A DNA stretch of 64,000 nucleotides from Ceratothoa steindachneri (Eukaryota > Arthropoda > Malacostraca > Isopoda > Cymothoidae), in NCBI GenBank assembly GCA_963969495.1, contig OZ018323.1:83027332-83091331 (forward strand), given 5' to 3'. Shown piece after piece: positions 21,236 to 32,892 of the stretch; position 1 is the stretch's first letter; every line of letters begins with the position of its first letter. The translations under genes were made by a program, and so were the position numbers. The notes under the pieces are model-generated. The model did no database searches. It was given only the letters and a program-made list of their open reading frames with translations, and had not been told where the DNA came from.

Positions 21236-24200
21236 CCTTAACCTTCGGCCGAGTTTTTAAAACTCTTGAGAAAGTCTCAGATGGTGTAGGGATAGTAGCA
21301 TTAAAGAATAAAAAAGATCCTCACATTTCTCTACTACACTTCTTTCCATTTCCAACACCAACCTGCCAAATAAAAATAAATTCCGATGATGTAGCTATCC
21401 CTGAAAGACTGGCTCCAAGTTATTTTCTCATCCCGTTTTCTTTTGGTTAAAATCTTCGATTCAACAATGAAAGATAATGAAAACAGAAAATATTTCTTTT
21501 TTATTTATAAATCCTTCCACCTGTCAATCTTCGATTGTAGAGGTTTAAAGGTGACTGAGGGAGCGACATGTTTGTTTTGTTTTCTTTTCGTGTATATTTA
21601 TTTATTTGGGAGTGCTTTTATATCATATTTTATTTGTTTATTATCTAATTTTTCTTTATATAATCTATAGCCATTGTATCTCAGTTGTGAAAGGAGGAAT
21701 GCCATTAAAATTCAAACACATCTTCAATATTTACACTATGATGCATTCGGATGTATGAATATACAAGGTATATCACTCATTTCATACACTTTGGAGTTAG
21801 AATACTTATAAACACTATTATTTAGATACAAAAATTCATTAATGTAAAAATGTTTGTCCTACTCAAACGTTTAATTAGCAGCTTTAAAGTGTAAAAATGT
21901 TATCTTAATCGGTAAATATTAGTAGACAGAGATAAGTAAGACACACAGTGCCCTCATTCCACCACATATTACATCCGACCACCAACAATCTAATGTTTCC
22001 AAATGCGCAACGAAAATTAAATCCACGCATGTCATAAGACACGTGTCTCTCTCATCCGTTAGCATAAGTGGCATTATCCCTATAATTTACGAAACGGATA
22101 AAACGCCTGAATCCTTTAGCAATTTTTAAAGCCTCATTTATACCTTCCATATCACACTTGGGATGTTTTTTAGCCCTAACTTAAGGCAGTAACGTCTTTC
22201 TCTTTAGGGAGTTGCTTTATCTGCTGCCTCTGTATTTCTTACCCTGCTTTTGCTGATTAAGTAAGGCTACGTCCCTGATCTCATAAATGTCCGTTTAGTT
22301 CTTTGCCTCTGTGGTTATCCTTTGCCTTTACTAAGGTTCTCCATTTTGTAATCATCAATTGCCTTATATGGTCGCTAATTTTCCTCTCTCTTTTTCCCGT
22401 ATGCCTGAGTGCCCCTTTAAATCCATTTGGGAGAATCAACCTTCATTACACAACCCTGGTATTTTTAGGAGAGCTACGTCCCCTTTATTATCACTATCAC
22501 CCTAAGTTATCTATGTGTGCCATTTACCTTCATGCCTTTTGACTTACCTTAACTTCACCAAAGCCTTTATTTGGTCTCTTTTTTAAATAAACGGATACCA
22601 AATTAAGTGAACAGTTGCCATGACACCTGGTTATTGAGGGTAGACCAATAGTTTTAGGTAGTTGTAAAGTTTCTTTGGCGGTGATGGAAGGAAGGGAATT
22701 AAACATTGCTCATTAATCGGTCCATTTGCGCTCAGCGGAAGCGGTGTCTTGAGGAGAGAAAGAGAGGAAGAATGGAAAACGGTGAAAACAAAGTATCGAA
22801 GTGATGGAAGTGAAGAGGATTACTAAATTTAACATAATCAGCCCCCATTCCCGGGCCATATCGGCTCCATTTCCAAGCCGAACCACAAATTTAGTACATA
22901 AAGAAGCAGTACTCAGAGGCCGTGATCTAGGTTTGTTTTTGACAACCGCCTGACGTCATCTAAGTCCTAGCTCATTGGAGACTTGCAGTTTATAGAGGGA
23001 TCCGAACGGTCGCTACACCCTTTATAGCCACCGAAAACTCGACATGAACTGGTGCTACAATCCAAGAACTAAGCGTACCCTATGTGGCTTAATTCTGTTT
23101 CAACGAGGGGAAACGTTTGTACTTGGCCAGTCTAATAAAGAGAGAGGAGAAGATACAAATTTTCAATTTCATATCCCGCCTACGCCCCAAATAAAGTCCA
23201 CTTGTCCAATTCTCCTCATTATTTTAATTGCTGTTATACAACAAGTTTCTATGAAATTTGAACTAATTTTAAGGTAGCGGCATTAATACAAAATGGGACG
23301 ATAATCTTAGTTCAGACTGGGAACAACGAGATTTCGGATACCATTTGGAAGAAAGGAGCTCCTAACAATAAATAAGTGCACTCAACGAAATTGGAGAAAT
23401 TGTGTTTGGGGGGATTATTAAATTTCGTTGCCTTCGGAAGCCCACTTGATCATTTCTTTAATCGCAAAGACAATGTGAGTTTTCGAAACACTGGATTCTT
23501 GATGGGATAGATTTTTCAATTGTTAAAATATCCGTCAGTTGAATTATTTATGTGGATTCTTTCAAAGTTGAACTTTCCATACATTGCGAAGTCACCACTC
23601 GGATTTTCTGACGATATGGAACTATCCGCAAGCAAAATTTTGCAAATATTGACTTGTGAAAATGATGAAATGTCCTGAAATATATCGTACTTGGAATTTT
23701 CCATGTGTAACCCATGTCAAAACAAGACGATTGGTATGCTAACTTTAAAAAAGGTCTAAATATAGGAAGGCTTGTTACATAAATTTATGAAAATAAAAAA
23801 ATGTGAATAGGGAGAAATTGGTTACGGCCCTGAGCTGAGTAAGAATACCATTTAAATGAGGGCAAATTTTGAATATAAAGCCTAAAATTTCGAGAAAATT
23901 TTATGCCTTCATTTCTAGTTCCGCCCATTTGTGACTGAGCACTGCATAAATATGTACAATGAACAATGCAGGTGAATTTTCAATAAAGCAGGCCCACATT
24001 TTCTAACCTTTTCCCTGGTTATTTTCTGACTATTTCTACATATTGTTTTTTTTACCGCGTTTATAATTAGTGTAACATAAAGCTACGCTTAAAGGATATT
24101 ATTCGTTTTAAAACAATAACGCTTGTTTTTTCATCTGCCAGATGAAGTTTAATGCGGAATAATGCAAATGTCTACACCTCACCACAGTAATCTGCAACAA

Positions 24201-24261
24201 ATATACAAAATGGGAGGACAGGACGTATCGAATGTCGATAGTGAAAAGGACTTTGGAATTA
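21236..24261. other. No recognised gene (3 kb)
   Basis: Short open frames only (21148-21450, 21443-21670, 22303-22542, 23044-23277), none with a known domain or paired splice sites. Base composition is ordinary to AT-rich. No repeats or transposon ends were recognised. Confidence 0.3.
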
Positions 24262-24828
24262 TCATAACATAACATAAGATTTCACCGGTGACAAAAGCTA
24301 CAAGGGCCTATCAAAAGTTGTCCGCATCTGTCAACAAAACACCCACAAAATGCATCTACAACATACAATTTAGACAATCCATAGGATTGTGTCAGATTAT
24401 GCCTCTATGATATACAATTTGAACCATCTACAGGAATTAGTCAAAAACAAAAATCATCATCATCAAGGCTCGTAAAAAAACTGCATCCACAGGAATGAGT
24501 CCAGAATCCCCCCCCCCCCAAAAAAAAAAAATTAACCTTCTCTTCCCATATAATCATCTAATCTGCGTTTAAAAACATTCAAGTTTGGACTGTCTACTGT
24601 CTCAGGTGGTAAACTATTCTAGTAATCTAACACTCTATTTGTGAAAAATATTTTCTAACATCCAATCTGCACCTCTGTTTTTTAATTTTTAAGTGGTGAC
24701 CCCGAGTCCTATTACTACCTTCAAACTCAAATAACTCTCTAAAATCAAACTTATCCATCCCAGAAAAGATTTTAAAAGCTCTCCCTTCACACACTTTCTT
24801 TCAAATGGGAACATATTTACGATCAATG
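24262..24828 (-). mobile_element. 5'-truncated relative of the 8.75-kb LINE
   Basis: On the minus strand the segment begins within the C-terminal end of LINE ORF2: MFPFERKC matches MFSFERRC of the 8.75-kb copy, followed by TRGHHLKIKK. It continues through the 3' untranslated region with GATAGGCCCTTGTAGC and ends in (TATGT)n at 24266-24280. Frameshifts are present, and the 3' region has one hairpin block rather than two. A C12-A12 run (24508-24531) interrupts the untranslated region. Truncation at the 5' end is the usual result of incomplete reverse transcription. Confidence 0.85.
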
Positions 24829-24961
24829 TTATTGCTTTCAAATAACCAACTTTAACTTCCAAGGGGACAAAATTTAAAGGGTCAGGCTCAAAGCAAAATT
24901 TAAAAGGACAGAAATTTAAAGAAACGACCAGGTGTAGCGATTAATACTATCAAATCTCTCT
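24829..24961. other. Short stretch between LINE fragment and candidate exon
   Basis: Contains short direct repeats of AAATTTAAAGG and AAATTTAAAAGG (24869-24908). If the minus-strand exon next door is real, this would be its 3' untranslated region. No clear AATAAA signal is present on the minus strand. Confidence 0.25.
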
Positions 24962-25108
24962 TTACACACCAGGGTTGGAAACATCATCGTCGTAATCCAT
25001 TTCCTCAAGCTTGACATCACTGTCAGCAACTTGAAACGGGGCAATCCATGGCTGACGCTTGCTTCCCTCTTCCTCTGCCCGGTGGCCAAAGAACATCTTT
25101 GTATTAAA
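24962..25108 (-). CDS. Candidate terminal coding exon of an unidentified host gene
   Basis: On the minus strand a splice acceptor with a good polypyrimidine tract (TTTCTATTATTTCAG) ends at 25109, followed by a 48-codon frame closed by TAA at 24962-24964. The encoded tail starts FNTKMFFGHRAEEE, continues KRQPWIAPFQVADSD and ends in an acidic LEEMDYDDDVSNPGV. Codon use and the mixed, non-repetitive composition look like real protein, unlike the AT-rich surroundings. It reads as a hydrophilic, acidic C-terminal tail, as on the cytosolic end of a membrane protein, but I do not recognise the family. Upstream exons would lie at higher coordinates and none was identified. A chance open frame beside a chance acceptor is the alternative. 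Confidence 0.45.
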   Translation of the reverse strand, partial: FNTKMFFGHRAEEEGSKRQPWIAPFQVADSDVKLEEMDYDDDVSNPGV

Positions 25109-26489
25109 CTGAAATAATAGAAACATATATTAATCATTATATATATTCATCCTCAGTCACATAATATAGCTATCACTTAATACTATATAATGTATAATAT
25201 AATAACCCTATAAAAAAGAAGCCTAAATAATATATTTAAAACAATGCTATCTTAGTTTTAAAAGTTTTGTGAAAAATAATGCTAACATTACCATAACCTA
25301 ATGCTCTCTGAATCTCTATAACTATCAATTTATTATTATATTACCCATATTATTTTACAAGTAAAACTACAAATATTAGCGAACTGGACGTAGGCCTAAC
25401 TGAAAATTATATTAAAAATTAATAAATATCAATAAACCTCTTCTATCACATGTACGATAAATAAATATCAATAATACATAATAATATCAAAGAAAAAAAA
25501 CACACTGCGATAGTTAAAATCTTATTTCTCTGAAAGTTTAAGTTGCGTGGTCCGTTTTCAGCCGCCCAGAGTAGCCCTTATGGGATTTGCCGTAATGAAA
25601 ACTCATTTTGCACTAATTTCAAATTATCACACCCAAACAAAACTTACAAGAAAATGGTGGCCAACAACCCCCCTTAAATATGTACAGTCATGATAAACTT
25701 ACCTCCATTGGTATTAACGTAAAAAGATCTAATGTAGGAGCAATTTACATGAAATGTTAGCTCTTTCATCATTTGCCCTAGACAGGTAAATTCTGTAATA
25801 TAGTACCACAAGTCAGAAGACATTACTGAAACCTGATTGGTTCGATATTAAAGACGATAAGTTCTTATTTGCATTTGCCCAGAGAGCAGAAAATCATCCA
25901 TATGAGCATTACCAAATTTTTGGCGTTCATTTAAAAATGGTTCAATTAGGTATCCCATTTGGAATATTTGGGCGCTAAATTGCTAAGAGCCAAGACCTCA
26001 CTTTGCTCCAGCCCTCTGCTCAAAAACAACTCTGTAGCAAAATGAGGTCAAATGGCAGACAACGTGCCCTCCTGTGCCCACGTGGATCCGGAGATCACCG
26101 CATGGAGCTGGTGAAAGCATGGGAACCTAGGCAAGGAAACGGTTGACATTGTTATCACTTTCCCCAGCTGTATTTGCCTAGGGACCAATGTCATCACCCC
26201 ACCCTCTCACGCAGCTACCTGTCCGCGAGCATGCGGGCCTTTCTGTTTAAAGATTGGAATCTGTTGGACATTCCAATGAACGTTATCAAGATTCACCCTT
26301 CCCCCGAAGGAGTCACCGCCTTTTTACTCAAGATCACGCGCGCCTCCTCTCCAGGTGCCTATATAACGCTTTGACTGAGTTTCGAGAGCAGCACTGTCAC
26401 AATTCCACCTATTCCGACGAACGAGCTAAAGGACGCTCCCCCCCTCCCCTCAGCGGTGATTTAGATTCAAGTGAAGGCTAAATCGATCC
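25109..26489. other. Intron-like or intergenic AT-rich sequence, then GC-richer block
   Basis: From 25109 to ~26000 the DNA is AT-rich with no feature. From ~26050 to 27020 it becomes GC-richer and contains a TATATAACGC box at 26360-26369. The block could be a solo LTR or a promoter region, but I could find no matching second copy or terminal dinucleotides. Confidence 0.2.
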
Positions 26490-26567
26490 GTGAACTCTGC
26501 CTTAGTCAATCGGCAAGTTTCGACATCAGTGAACTCTGCCCTAGTCAATTGGCAAGGACTGACAAGG
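26490..26567. repeat. 39-bp tandem duplication
   Basis: GTGAACTCTGCCTTAGTCAA at 26490 recurs as GTGAACTCTGCCCTAGTCAA at 26529; the units continue with CGGCAAG or TGGCAAG. This is a single tandem duplication with a few substitutions. Confidence 0.75.
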
Positions 26568-27159
26568 ATTGCCAACTCCGAAGACGCCTAGTGCTCCCTC
26601 GTATGAACCAGAGGTAAACCAACTTCTTCCATCGCCTTCACCGTACCTCAACTAGCCCCTTTTTGGCAACGAACTCATAAGGTAATCGTAACAGTTGCCG
26701 CCTGCAAATTAATCTTAAATCTGGCTTATCTAATTGCTCCATTATTTGTGCGAACGCCCCAGTTTAAAATCCCCCCTTTAAATCGCCAACTGTATTTAAC
26801 CTCTTTAATGCCTTAATCAACCTACCTGATCGCGTGTGGATCTTTAACCCCGTCTGGGCGACGCTTTCCATTTAAACCCAATTTCTATGTAAATATATAT
26901 ATCCTTCTTTTGTTGTTAGTAAAGTTATATTTTCCTCATTGTCTTTCTCTTGCAACCCCAACGCGTACCAGCTACCTTTTAATCTTTGGCCAACTTGTAC
27001 TCTGAAATATTTGTTTAAAAGGACCTCGCAACGTAAGAATAAACCATCCCCCTCTGGACTCCTAACAATTTACACTTTCACTCTCGGTCTTCAACCCACT
27101 CTGGGCCAATCCCCAAAAAGCACCCACGTATATATAAATATATCGTCTGGCCATTCTAC

Positions 27160-27302
27160 GACAAACTCTCTCTCCCTCCCCCTCCCCCTCCCCCGCACCG
27201 TCCCTCCCCTACCCCTCACTGTCCTCTCGCTCTTCTCTCTCCCTCCCCTCTCTCTCTCCCTCCCCCTCTCCTTCTTAATAATAATATAATATATATTATT
27301 AT
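27160..27302. repeat. Pyrimidine (CTCCCT) tract followed by TAATA run
   Basis: An uninterrupted C/T-rich stretch (CTCTCCCTCCCC and variants) of ~110 bases at 27166-27275 is followed by ATAATAATATAATATATATT. The open frame 26939-27289 across it is a by-product of low complexity. Confidence 0.7.
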
Positions 27303-27916
27303 TCATGCAATTTTAGAATAAATTACTTTCACCAAACATAGCTGTAGACCTACTATTTTATTTTTAATGTCTTTCACTTATTGTTTCGCACCTTTCCCTT
27401 ATTATAGTGATATTTTTACTATTCATATGCTTGAGTTTGAGAGAAAATGAACGGAAAATGGAATCACGCATTACCTCTGTGTCACTCTGCGCTGCAGCGA
27501 CACCCAACACTAACAAACATAACTTTGTATGCACCAATGAGATAATAATTATCCCGGCAAATAAACATAGTTTAATTATTCAGTATAGAAAAAGGTTGCT
27601 GCGGATTAAACTGACTTTGAGAATAAAATACCTAAAGAAATAATGGGCATTCCAAATATTGCGGATTAACATTATTAAGAGTTTTAAAGACTAGCTCTTC
27701 AAATGTGCATATAGGTAATTAATCGTATATGTGTACGTGATAAAAGCTAGAATTTCAAGAAATGTTGAATCTCTGGGAGTTCATCGCGGCTGTCAGACTA
27801 AGAGATACCCCTTAGCTGGGGAAACTTAAGAAATCACCTTTTCTCGATGGGAAATCAGAAGTGGGCGATTTGATCCAATTGGCATAAAAACTCACCAATT
27901 TGACAACAGAAGAAAA
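27303..27916. other. No recognised gene
   Basis: AT-rich. One short open frame (27407-27643) begins inside a Leu/Phe-rich stretch but has no motif or splice context. Confidence 0.25.
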
Positions 27917-27955
27917 TCGACACTAGGAGAACGCGCTAGCGCGCGTTCGTGTCGA
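27917..27955. other. Strong GC-rich hairpin
   Basis: Perfect 8-base arms GAACGCGC (27929-27936) and GCGCGTTC (27941-27948) enclose a TAGC loop. They are flanked by a second pair, TCGACAC (27917-27923) and GTGTCGA (27949-27955), with a 5-base bulge on the left. Fifteen paired bases in all, CpG-rich in an AT-rich setting. Confidence 0.7.
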
Positions 27956-28912
27956 GAGTATCTCTTCACAATCGGTGTATTATTCAAGGCCGCAGACATA
28001 AAAGGTGAATGAAAGCGACAAGAAACTTGTGCTATGGAAAATTGCCTTTGCGTGGATATATGACTGATGACAGTAGAGAATAGTGTGGTTCGTGCCATTT
28101 AGACCGTAGCAAAGCTGCGACATCACAGGATGGCAGAAGACAGGAAATAATCATTCCATGATTTCGTCTTAAGAATGGTATCGTGAGTGTAATCGTCCAG
28201 ATAAATTTATTTTCTTCTTTAAAGGCATATCTGGCAAGTTCCACCAATGTCACCAGAAACCACGAAATGTGAAAACTGAAGAAAGCAAACGAAGGAATGG
28301 AAAATAATTGCTTTCGCCAGTCCATGAAATATTATCGATCATATTTTTCAGTGATCGCCTCGTTTAGGGTTGAGTAGTGATACCACCCAAGGTCAATGGC
28401 ACCTGGCTTGAGACACTAGGGTAGATGACATGGGCCTGGAGACCGTTAGTGCTTAATCGAGTGAAGATGCATTCACTCTGTAGCTCTTAATCTTTATAAT
28501 GAATTCCGTGACGTCCATTCATTGCGCTGTAACGGCGGGACGATGCGCGAAATCTGTCCCCGGATTTGGAGTTCGAAGAAGGAAGTTCATGTTAGCACGT
28601 TCTATATTAGGGGAAACGAGGATAATCGGGTACATTTCGGGGGTAGGGTTTATGGCAGTTTCTTTTTGCAGTAGAGGGGCCGACTTCGCACTTGCATGGG
28701 AGGTTCATTCACTTCGATAAGTCTCACTCCCCACCACGAGTAGTTTTTAGTGAACTATGCTTTCGGAAATTCGTGATTGTATTTTACTGAACACGTAAAA
28801 AATAACCTCTCGTTTACCAAACACTAATGATTAACCGCATATTATTGTCAAGATACTTTCATTGATTCAGTGTGCAACCTTTAATGTCATTCTTTTCTCT
28901 CTCTTAACCTAG
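27956..28912. other. Probable intron or intergenic; acceptor at its end
   Basis: No domain recognised in the short frames at 28032-28325 (-) or 28499-28720 (+). The stretch ends in TTCTTTTCTCTCTCTTAACCTAG, a strong splice acceptor tract leading into the exon at 28913. Confidence 0.3.
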
Positions 28913-29083
28913 TGGCGTGTTCGACAATGACGGTGAACAAGTGTTTGGCAGCGCTGCGGACGGTACGTGGCTTCCCGTACTTCCACCCTACGTGTTTGTG
29001 TCGTGAACCACATCTGGACCGCGATTGCAACACTTTCAGCGAATTCATCTTCGACCACCCCTGCAAGACCGTTGTCAAAAACA
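28913..29083 (+). CDS. Candidate internal exon encoding part of a GDNF-receptor/GAS1-like cysteine module
   Basis: A 171-base open block is preceded by a strong polypyrimidine tract and AG (28911-28912) and followed by the donor GTAAGC at 29084. Both boundaries are phase 1, so the exon is symmetric and its length a multiple of three. The encoded 57 residues are high-complexity and Cys-rich: CLAALRTVRG, then CLCREPHLDRDC, then FIFDHPC. The spacing C...C.C........C..........PC resembles the end of GDNF-receptor-alpha and GAS1-type extracellular modules, in which an FCxC pair is followed by a Cys eight residues on. GC content and codon choice stand out from the flanks. Family assignment rests only on this pattern; other secreted Cys-rich proteins are possible. 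No neighbouring exon was identified, which is expected if introns are long. Confidence 0.55.
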
Positions 29084-30513
29084 GTAAGCACTACTAAACC
29101 CCTTCTTCACACACTCATCCCAGGCCAACGGAGCTCAAAGGTGTATTTCCTTTTGACACTTTGCCTCCCTTCACACTCTATAAGTTTCAATTCAACAGTA
29201 AGAAGGCCAAGTTGTTTCAAATTCTGATCAAAATTATTGTTTCATCTACATGTACAGTGCACATGCATCGCAGATAAACATGCATTAACATTCAATAGAG
29301 AGGACATTCATTGGAATTAATATAATTTTTTTTCACAGTTTCCATAATGTTAGTAAAAATGATTCACTTCTCTTCCTAAAATTGGAAGCCTCTTAAAATT
29401 CTTCTATTTAAATAGGTTAAAATCATATAACCGTTGTAGTTAGGTGATGATAAAAAAAATACCATTTTAAGCTTCCATAATTATATGCAAGTCCTAACTT
29501 TTAGTGATAATTTACAAACCATTTTGTCATGTACTATTGAAACTTGATAATACAAAGACCTTTATGAAAAAAATCCTGGAATATTAGTTTTATCCACCAT
29601 TTTAAATTAAATTTATATAAAAAATCATTCTTCTAGTAAAACAATGTCTCTCTTGCGATAGAAACGGCAGCTAAACATGAGGAGATGCAAGAAGATAATC
29701 AGAGAGTATAGGGCATAAAGGAATTAATAATGTTATTTAACAGTAATTATGTCTGAAGAGATGATTCTATGAGCAGTAGTCAATATAGCATACCATAGTT
29801 AATTTTGGGGCCTATATTGGTCACATTAGAGTAAACTTGCCGCAAGTGATTGAGTGAATTCCACTGGTGGAGCGCGCAGACTACTCCATTTGGCGTTATT
29901 TGTTAGTCCTATTTTTTTAATATTCTGAATAACCTTCGTTAATTAGGAGGATACCTTATTCTGCAATAAAATTGACGTCCTTCGAATGGCCAAGTTTTTT
30001 TTCGTATACCATTGGATAGGATATTCCTGTAGGAAATCAGTATAATAAGCAGCTGCAGTTTGTATGATATCATTAGTAACTTACATTTGAAGTATACGAC
30101 ATCTTGAACTTTTTGGCATGTCAGAAAGACCAACAGCGTTGAAAGGTTCTTACTGGTTTGTAATACACTTAAGTGGATTTCTCTCTTGATGCGAGCCATA
30201 GATCGATGAGTTAATGGCCACTTTTTATTTGTTTTATCAGTTTTTAGAGCTTCCATTAAATGAAACATTATTTTTTATGTTATGATGGCACGATCGATAT
30301 GTATTTAGAGTATGAAAACAACCATAGAAGATTAAAACAAGGGATGTTCTTTGTTTAGTAATCAACACAATGAAATAAAAATAACCCAAAACGCATTTCA
30401 ATGATTTCGTGATGAGTATAAAAGAGTGGCTTTGTTTGGTAAACCTATTCTTAAATGTCTAAAAATAATTTTTACGTATAATTATGGGAGGCAGAGTAAA
30501 GTTTATAGAGGGT
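29084..30513. other. Intron-like AT-rich sequence, nothing recognised
   Basis: Begins with the donor of the preceding exon. Short frames at 29939-30268 (-) have no motif. No second exon-like block was found. Confidence 0.3.
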
Positions 30514-30738
30514 GCGGCAGAACCGATTGAGCAGTTTTGAGGAGTCAATGCTCGGGTGGAGGAGGGGGGGAGGGAGGTGTCCCCTTGCCGGTTTCCGAGG
30601 AATGGCTCGCTGCCCTGGGCAAAGCCCCCCAGGGCTCCCCACGGAATGTACCCCCCCCCCCAAAATATGTTGTACCGTCTCTATATACCCCCCTTATTTT
30701 TTTATAACTCCTTAAAACTGCTCAATCGGTTCTGCCGC
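30514..30738. repeat. Foldback element with 31-bp inverted arms
   Basis: Left arm 30514-30544 starts GCGGCAGAACCGATTGAGCA. The right arm 30708-30738 is its reverse complement with a single mismatch. The 163-base interior is GC-rich, holds C and G runs and its own hairpin (GCCCTGGG at 30612, CCCAGGGC at 30628). Size and arms fit a MITE-like foldback. No target duplication was evident, so the superfamily is unknown. Confidence 0.65.
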
Positions 30739-31003
30739 AACCTGTACAATAAAACCCGACAGCGCAATCGAGCGTTTCCGTGAATACGCTATCAGAAATC
30801 TCTCGTGATGGACACCAAATACAGGTAGCCATATGTGAATGAAGGACGATATAAAAAGACAAATAGTGTTGCCAATATTTTTCGTACTTCATTCACCTAT
30901 GGTGATCTCTAGTTGTTGCCGTTCAACGATAGCCTTCTGTTAGCGTATTCAGGGAAAGAGTTTTCATTGCACTGTCGGTTTTCAAGAGCCAACGTTGCGA
31001 ATA

Positions 31004-31008
31004 ATATC
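31004..31008. repeat. 5-bp target-site duplication, left copy
   Basis: ATATC directly before the left LTR recurs as ATATC at 37282-37286 directly after the right LTR. Five bases is usual for Gypsy integrases. Confidence 0.8.
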
Positions 31009-32474
31009 TGTCGTAGAATGACTCCCGACGATACTATATATAACACTATTCGTTGAGGGAACTTCCTTAATTATCTCTAGAGTGCGTTTTACTGTCTTGG
31101 CGGCCGATATTATGTATCTTCAAAAATGCTTAAGAAGTGGAACTGAGCTCAAGGATAATAATATTGCTATCATTAATAAAATAGAGTTTTATTAATAATA
31201 ACTATAAACAATACACAAAAACGGAAAATATTGACAACATAATGGAAAGGGTCGTGGAGACTCGGGCTAATCCAAGGATTTAAGGGATCAAAAAAAGGTA
31301 AAACAAATATGGAGTTAAAGAGATGGGATGGTTCGATAAACCATTTAAAGCACAGGATAGAATTGACAAATAAGGGATCAATACTCAAAAGGTGACGCTT
31401 GGCTTACGTAACTTCATTAGGGTGCAGTGGAAGGTACTTGAAGGAATATTCGGTCCGCTGGCGAGTTCCAGCCAAAGGGGGGGGGGGATAAGATGATCCT
31501 GACGTGGCGTCTTGGGAAGGAGAACCGTTTCTGGACGAACGGCTGGAAGAACAATGGCTGTTCTAGGTTGTTCTCTTCTGAACAAAGGGGGGATGAGAAC
31601 CGTCTCTTGTCTACAGGCTCAAGAACAATGGCTGTTCTAATGTTGTTCTCCTTTGAACAACAGGGGGAGGGGTGAGAACCGTTTCTTGGCGAAGGGCTCA
31701 AAACGAACAATGGCTGTTCTAATGTTGTTCTCCCTTGAACAACAGGGGGGGGGGGAAGAACCGTTTCTTGGCGAAGGGCTCAAAACGAACAATGGCTGTT
31801 CTAATGTTGTTCTCCCTTGAACAACAGCGGGGGATGAGAACCGTTTCTTGGCGAAGGGCTCAAAACGAACAATGGCTGTTCTAATGTTGTTCTCCTTGAA
31901 CAACAGGGGGGGGGTGAGAACCGTTTCTTGGCGAAGGGCTCAAAACGAACAATGGCTGTTCTAATGCTGTTCTCCTTGAACAGCAGGGGGGAATGCCTTG
32001 GGGACTTGACGTCACTAAAGGCTCGAACCTTTGGCACTCAAGGAATATTGTCCTCCTGGACAAGTGATGGTGAATCTCGAGGCCGAGGTCCCTTGGCGCA
32101 CAAAGGGAGAGAGGGTCGTGGTGATGTTTCGCGACGAAAATCTGGATCTCCAATCTGATCTTAGTGGTAAAGAGTCCATATAAATAGCCAGGACATCTCC
32201 TTGGCGTGGGGGAGAATGGAGTGAAAGCTTGGAGGGAACGCACAGCTGGGCCGGAGAAAAATGCCTTATCTGTTCATAAGCCTAACTCGATCTGGCGAGG
32301 TCGGCGTATGGGGGCGAACGGGGGGACGATAACCTCCTTGTTTAAACATTGACGTCCGGCAGCTGTTGATAAGACTCCAAGCCTCGAATCGAAGATGCAC
32401 GTGGGCCTCCTCGAGGTTTTAACTAATATGGGATAGGAGTTGAATTTAACACAGATTCAACTCGTTCTATCACA
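31009..32474 (-). repeat. 3' LTR of the Gypsy element (1466 bp)
   Basis: In element orientation this is the downstream LTR. It is preceded by a purine tract and begins TGTGATAGAAC (complement of the end at 32474). It contains six units of the ~80-base hairpin repeat. A TATATATAAC sequence close to the low-coordinate end also occurs in the other LTR. Confidence 0.95.
31515..31990. repeat. LTR-internal tandem array, six ~80-bp units
   Basis: Each unit runs from GAGAACCGTTTCTTGGCGAA through GAACAATGGCTGTTC and GTTGTTCTCCCTTGAACAAC to a G-run of 5-11 bases. Within a unit, GAACA and TGTTC are inverted around ATGGC, and GTTGTTC/GAACAAC form a second hairpin with a short loop. The first two units are more diverged (GTCTCTTGTCTACAGG variant). 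The open frames on the minus strand across the array translate the repeat and are not genes. Confidence 0.9.
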
Positions 32475-32486
32475 CCCCTCCATTCC
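32475..32486 (-). promoter_or_regulatory. Polypurine tract
   Basis: On the minus strand GGAATGGAGGGG abuts the start of the 3' LTR exactly, the position and composition of the plus-strand priming site of LTR retrotransposons. Confidence 0.8.
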
Positions 32487-32892
32487 AGGGGAAGTTGTCA
32501 CTTCGAAAAAAAAAGAGAGAAGGGACAACGATAGAGCTCCGTTGTAGGGAACTCGTTTTCTTGTACCAACCGTATCTTCCTGCACCTAACTAGTATTACC
32601 TCAGTACATGATTATTTTGATCTTTAGATTACAGGGGAAAATAACCTTTAATACAACTTAATAAAAAAAAAGGGCATGGAACAATGAAATGTTATAAACT
32701 TAGTACATACGGGACAAAATAATTTATACGTAAATTAATAAGAACAAATATATATACATCAAAAAAAAATTAGACATTGAGCGTTACAAAATTCAGACAT
32801 ATACATTAATTAATTATATTACAAAAGAATCTTAAATTAAGTCGTACAAGACGGTATATACCTACATGGAGATACTAATCCTATGAATACAA
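32487..32892 (-). other. Residual non-coding 3' internal region of the Gypsy element
   Basis: About 400 AT-rich bases lie between the end of the RNase H domain and the polypurine tract. In complete relatives the integrase gene (over 1 kb) fills this interval. No zinc-binding HHCC, DDE or chromodomain sequence remains. Confidence 0.6.

Noticed and set aside
26050..27020. Solo LTR or promoter with TATA-like box
   Set aside because: No second copy, no terminal TG/CA with a duplication and no polypurine or primer context was found.
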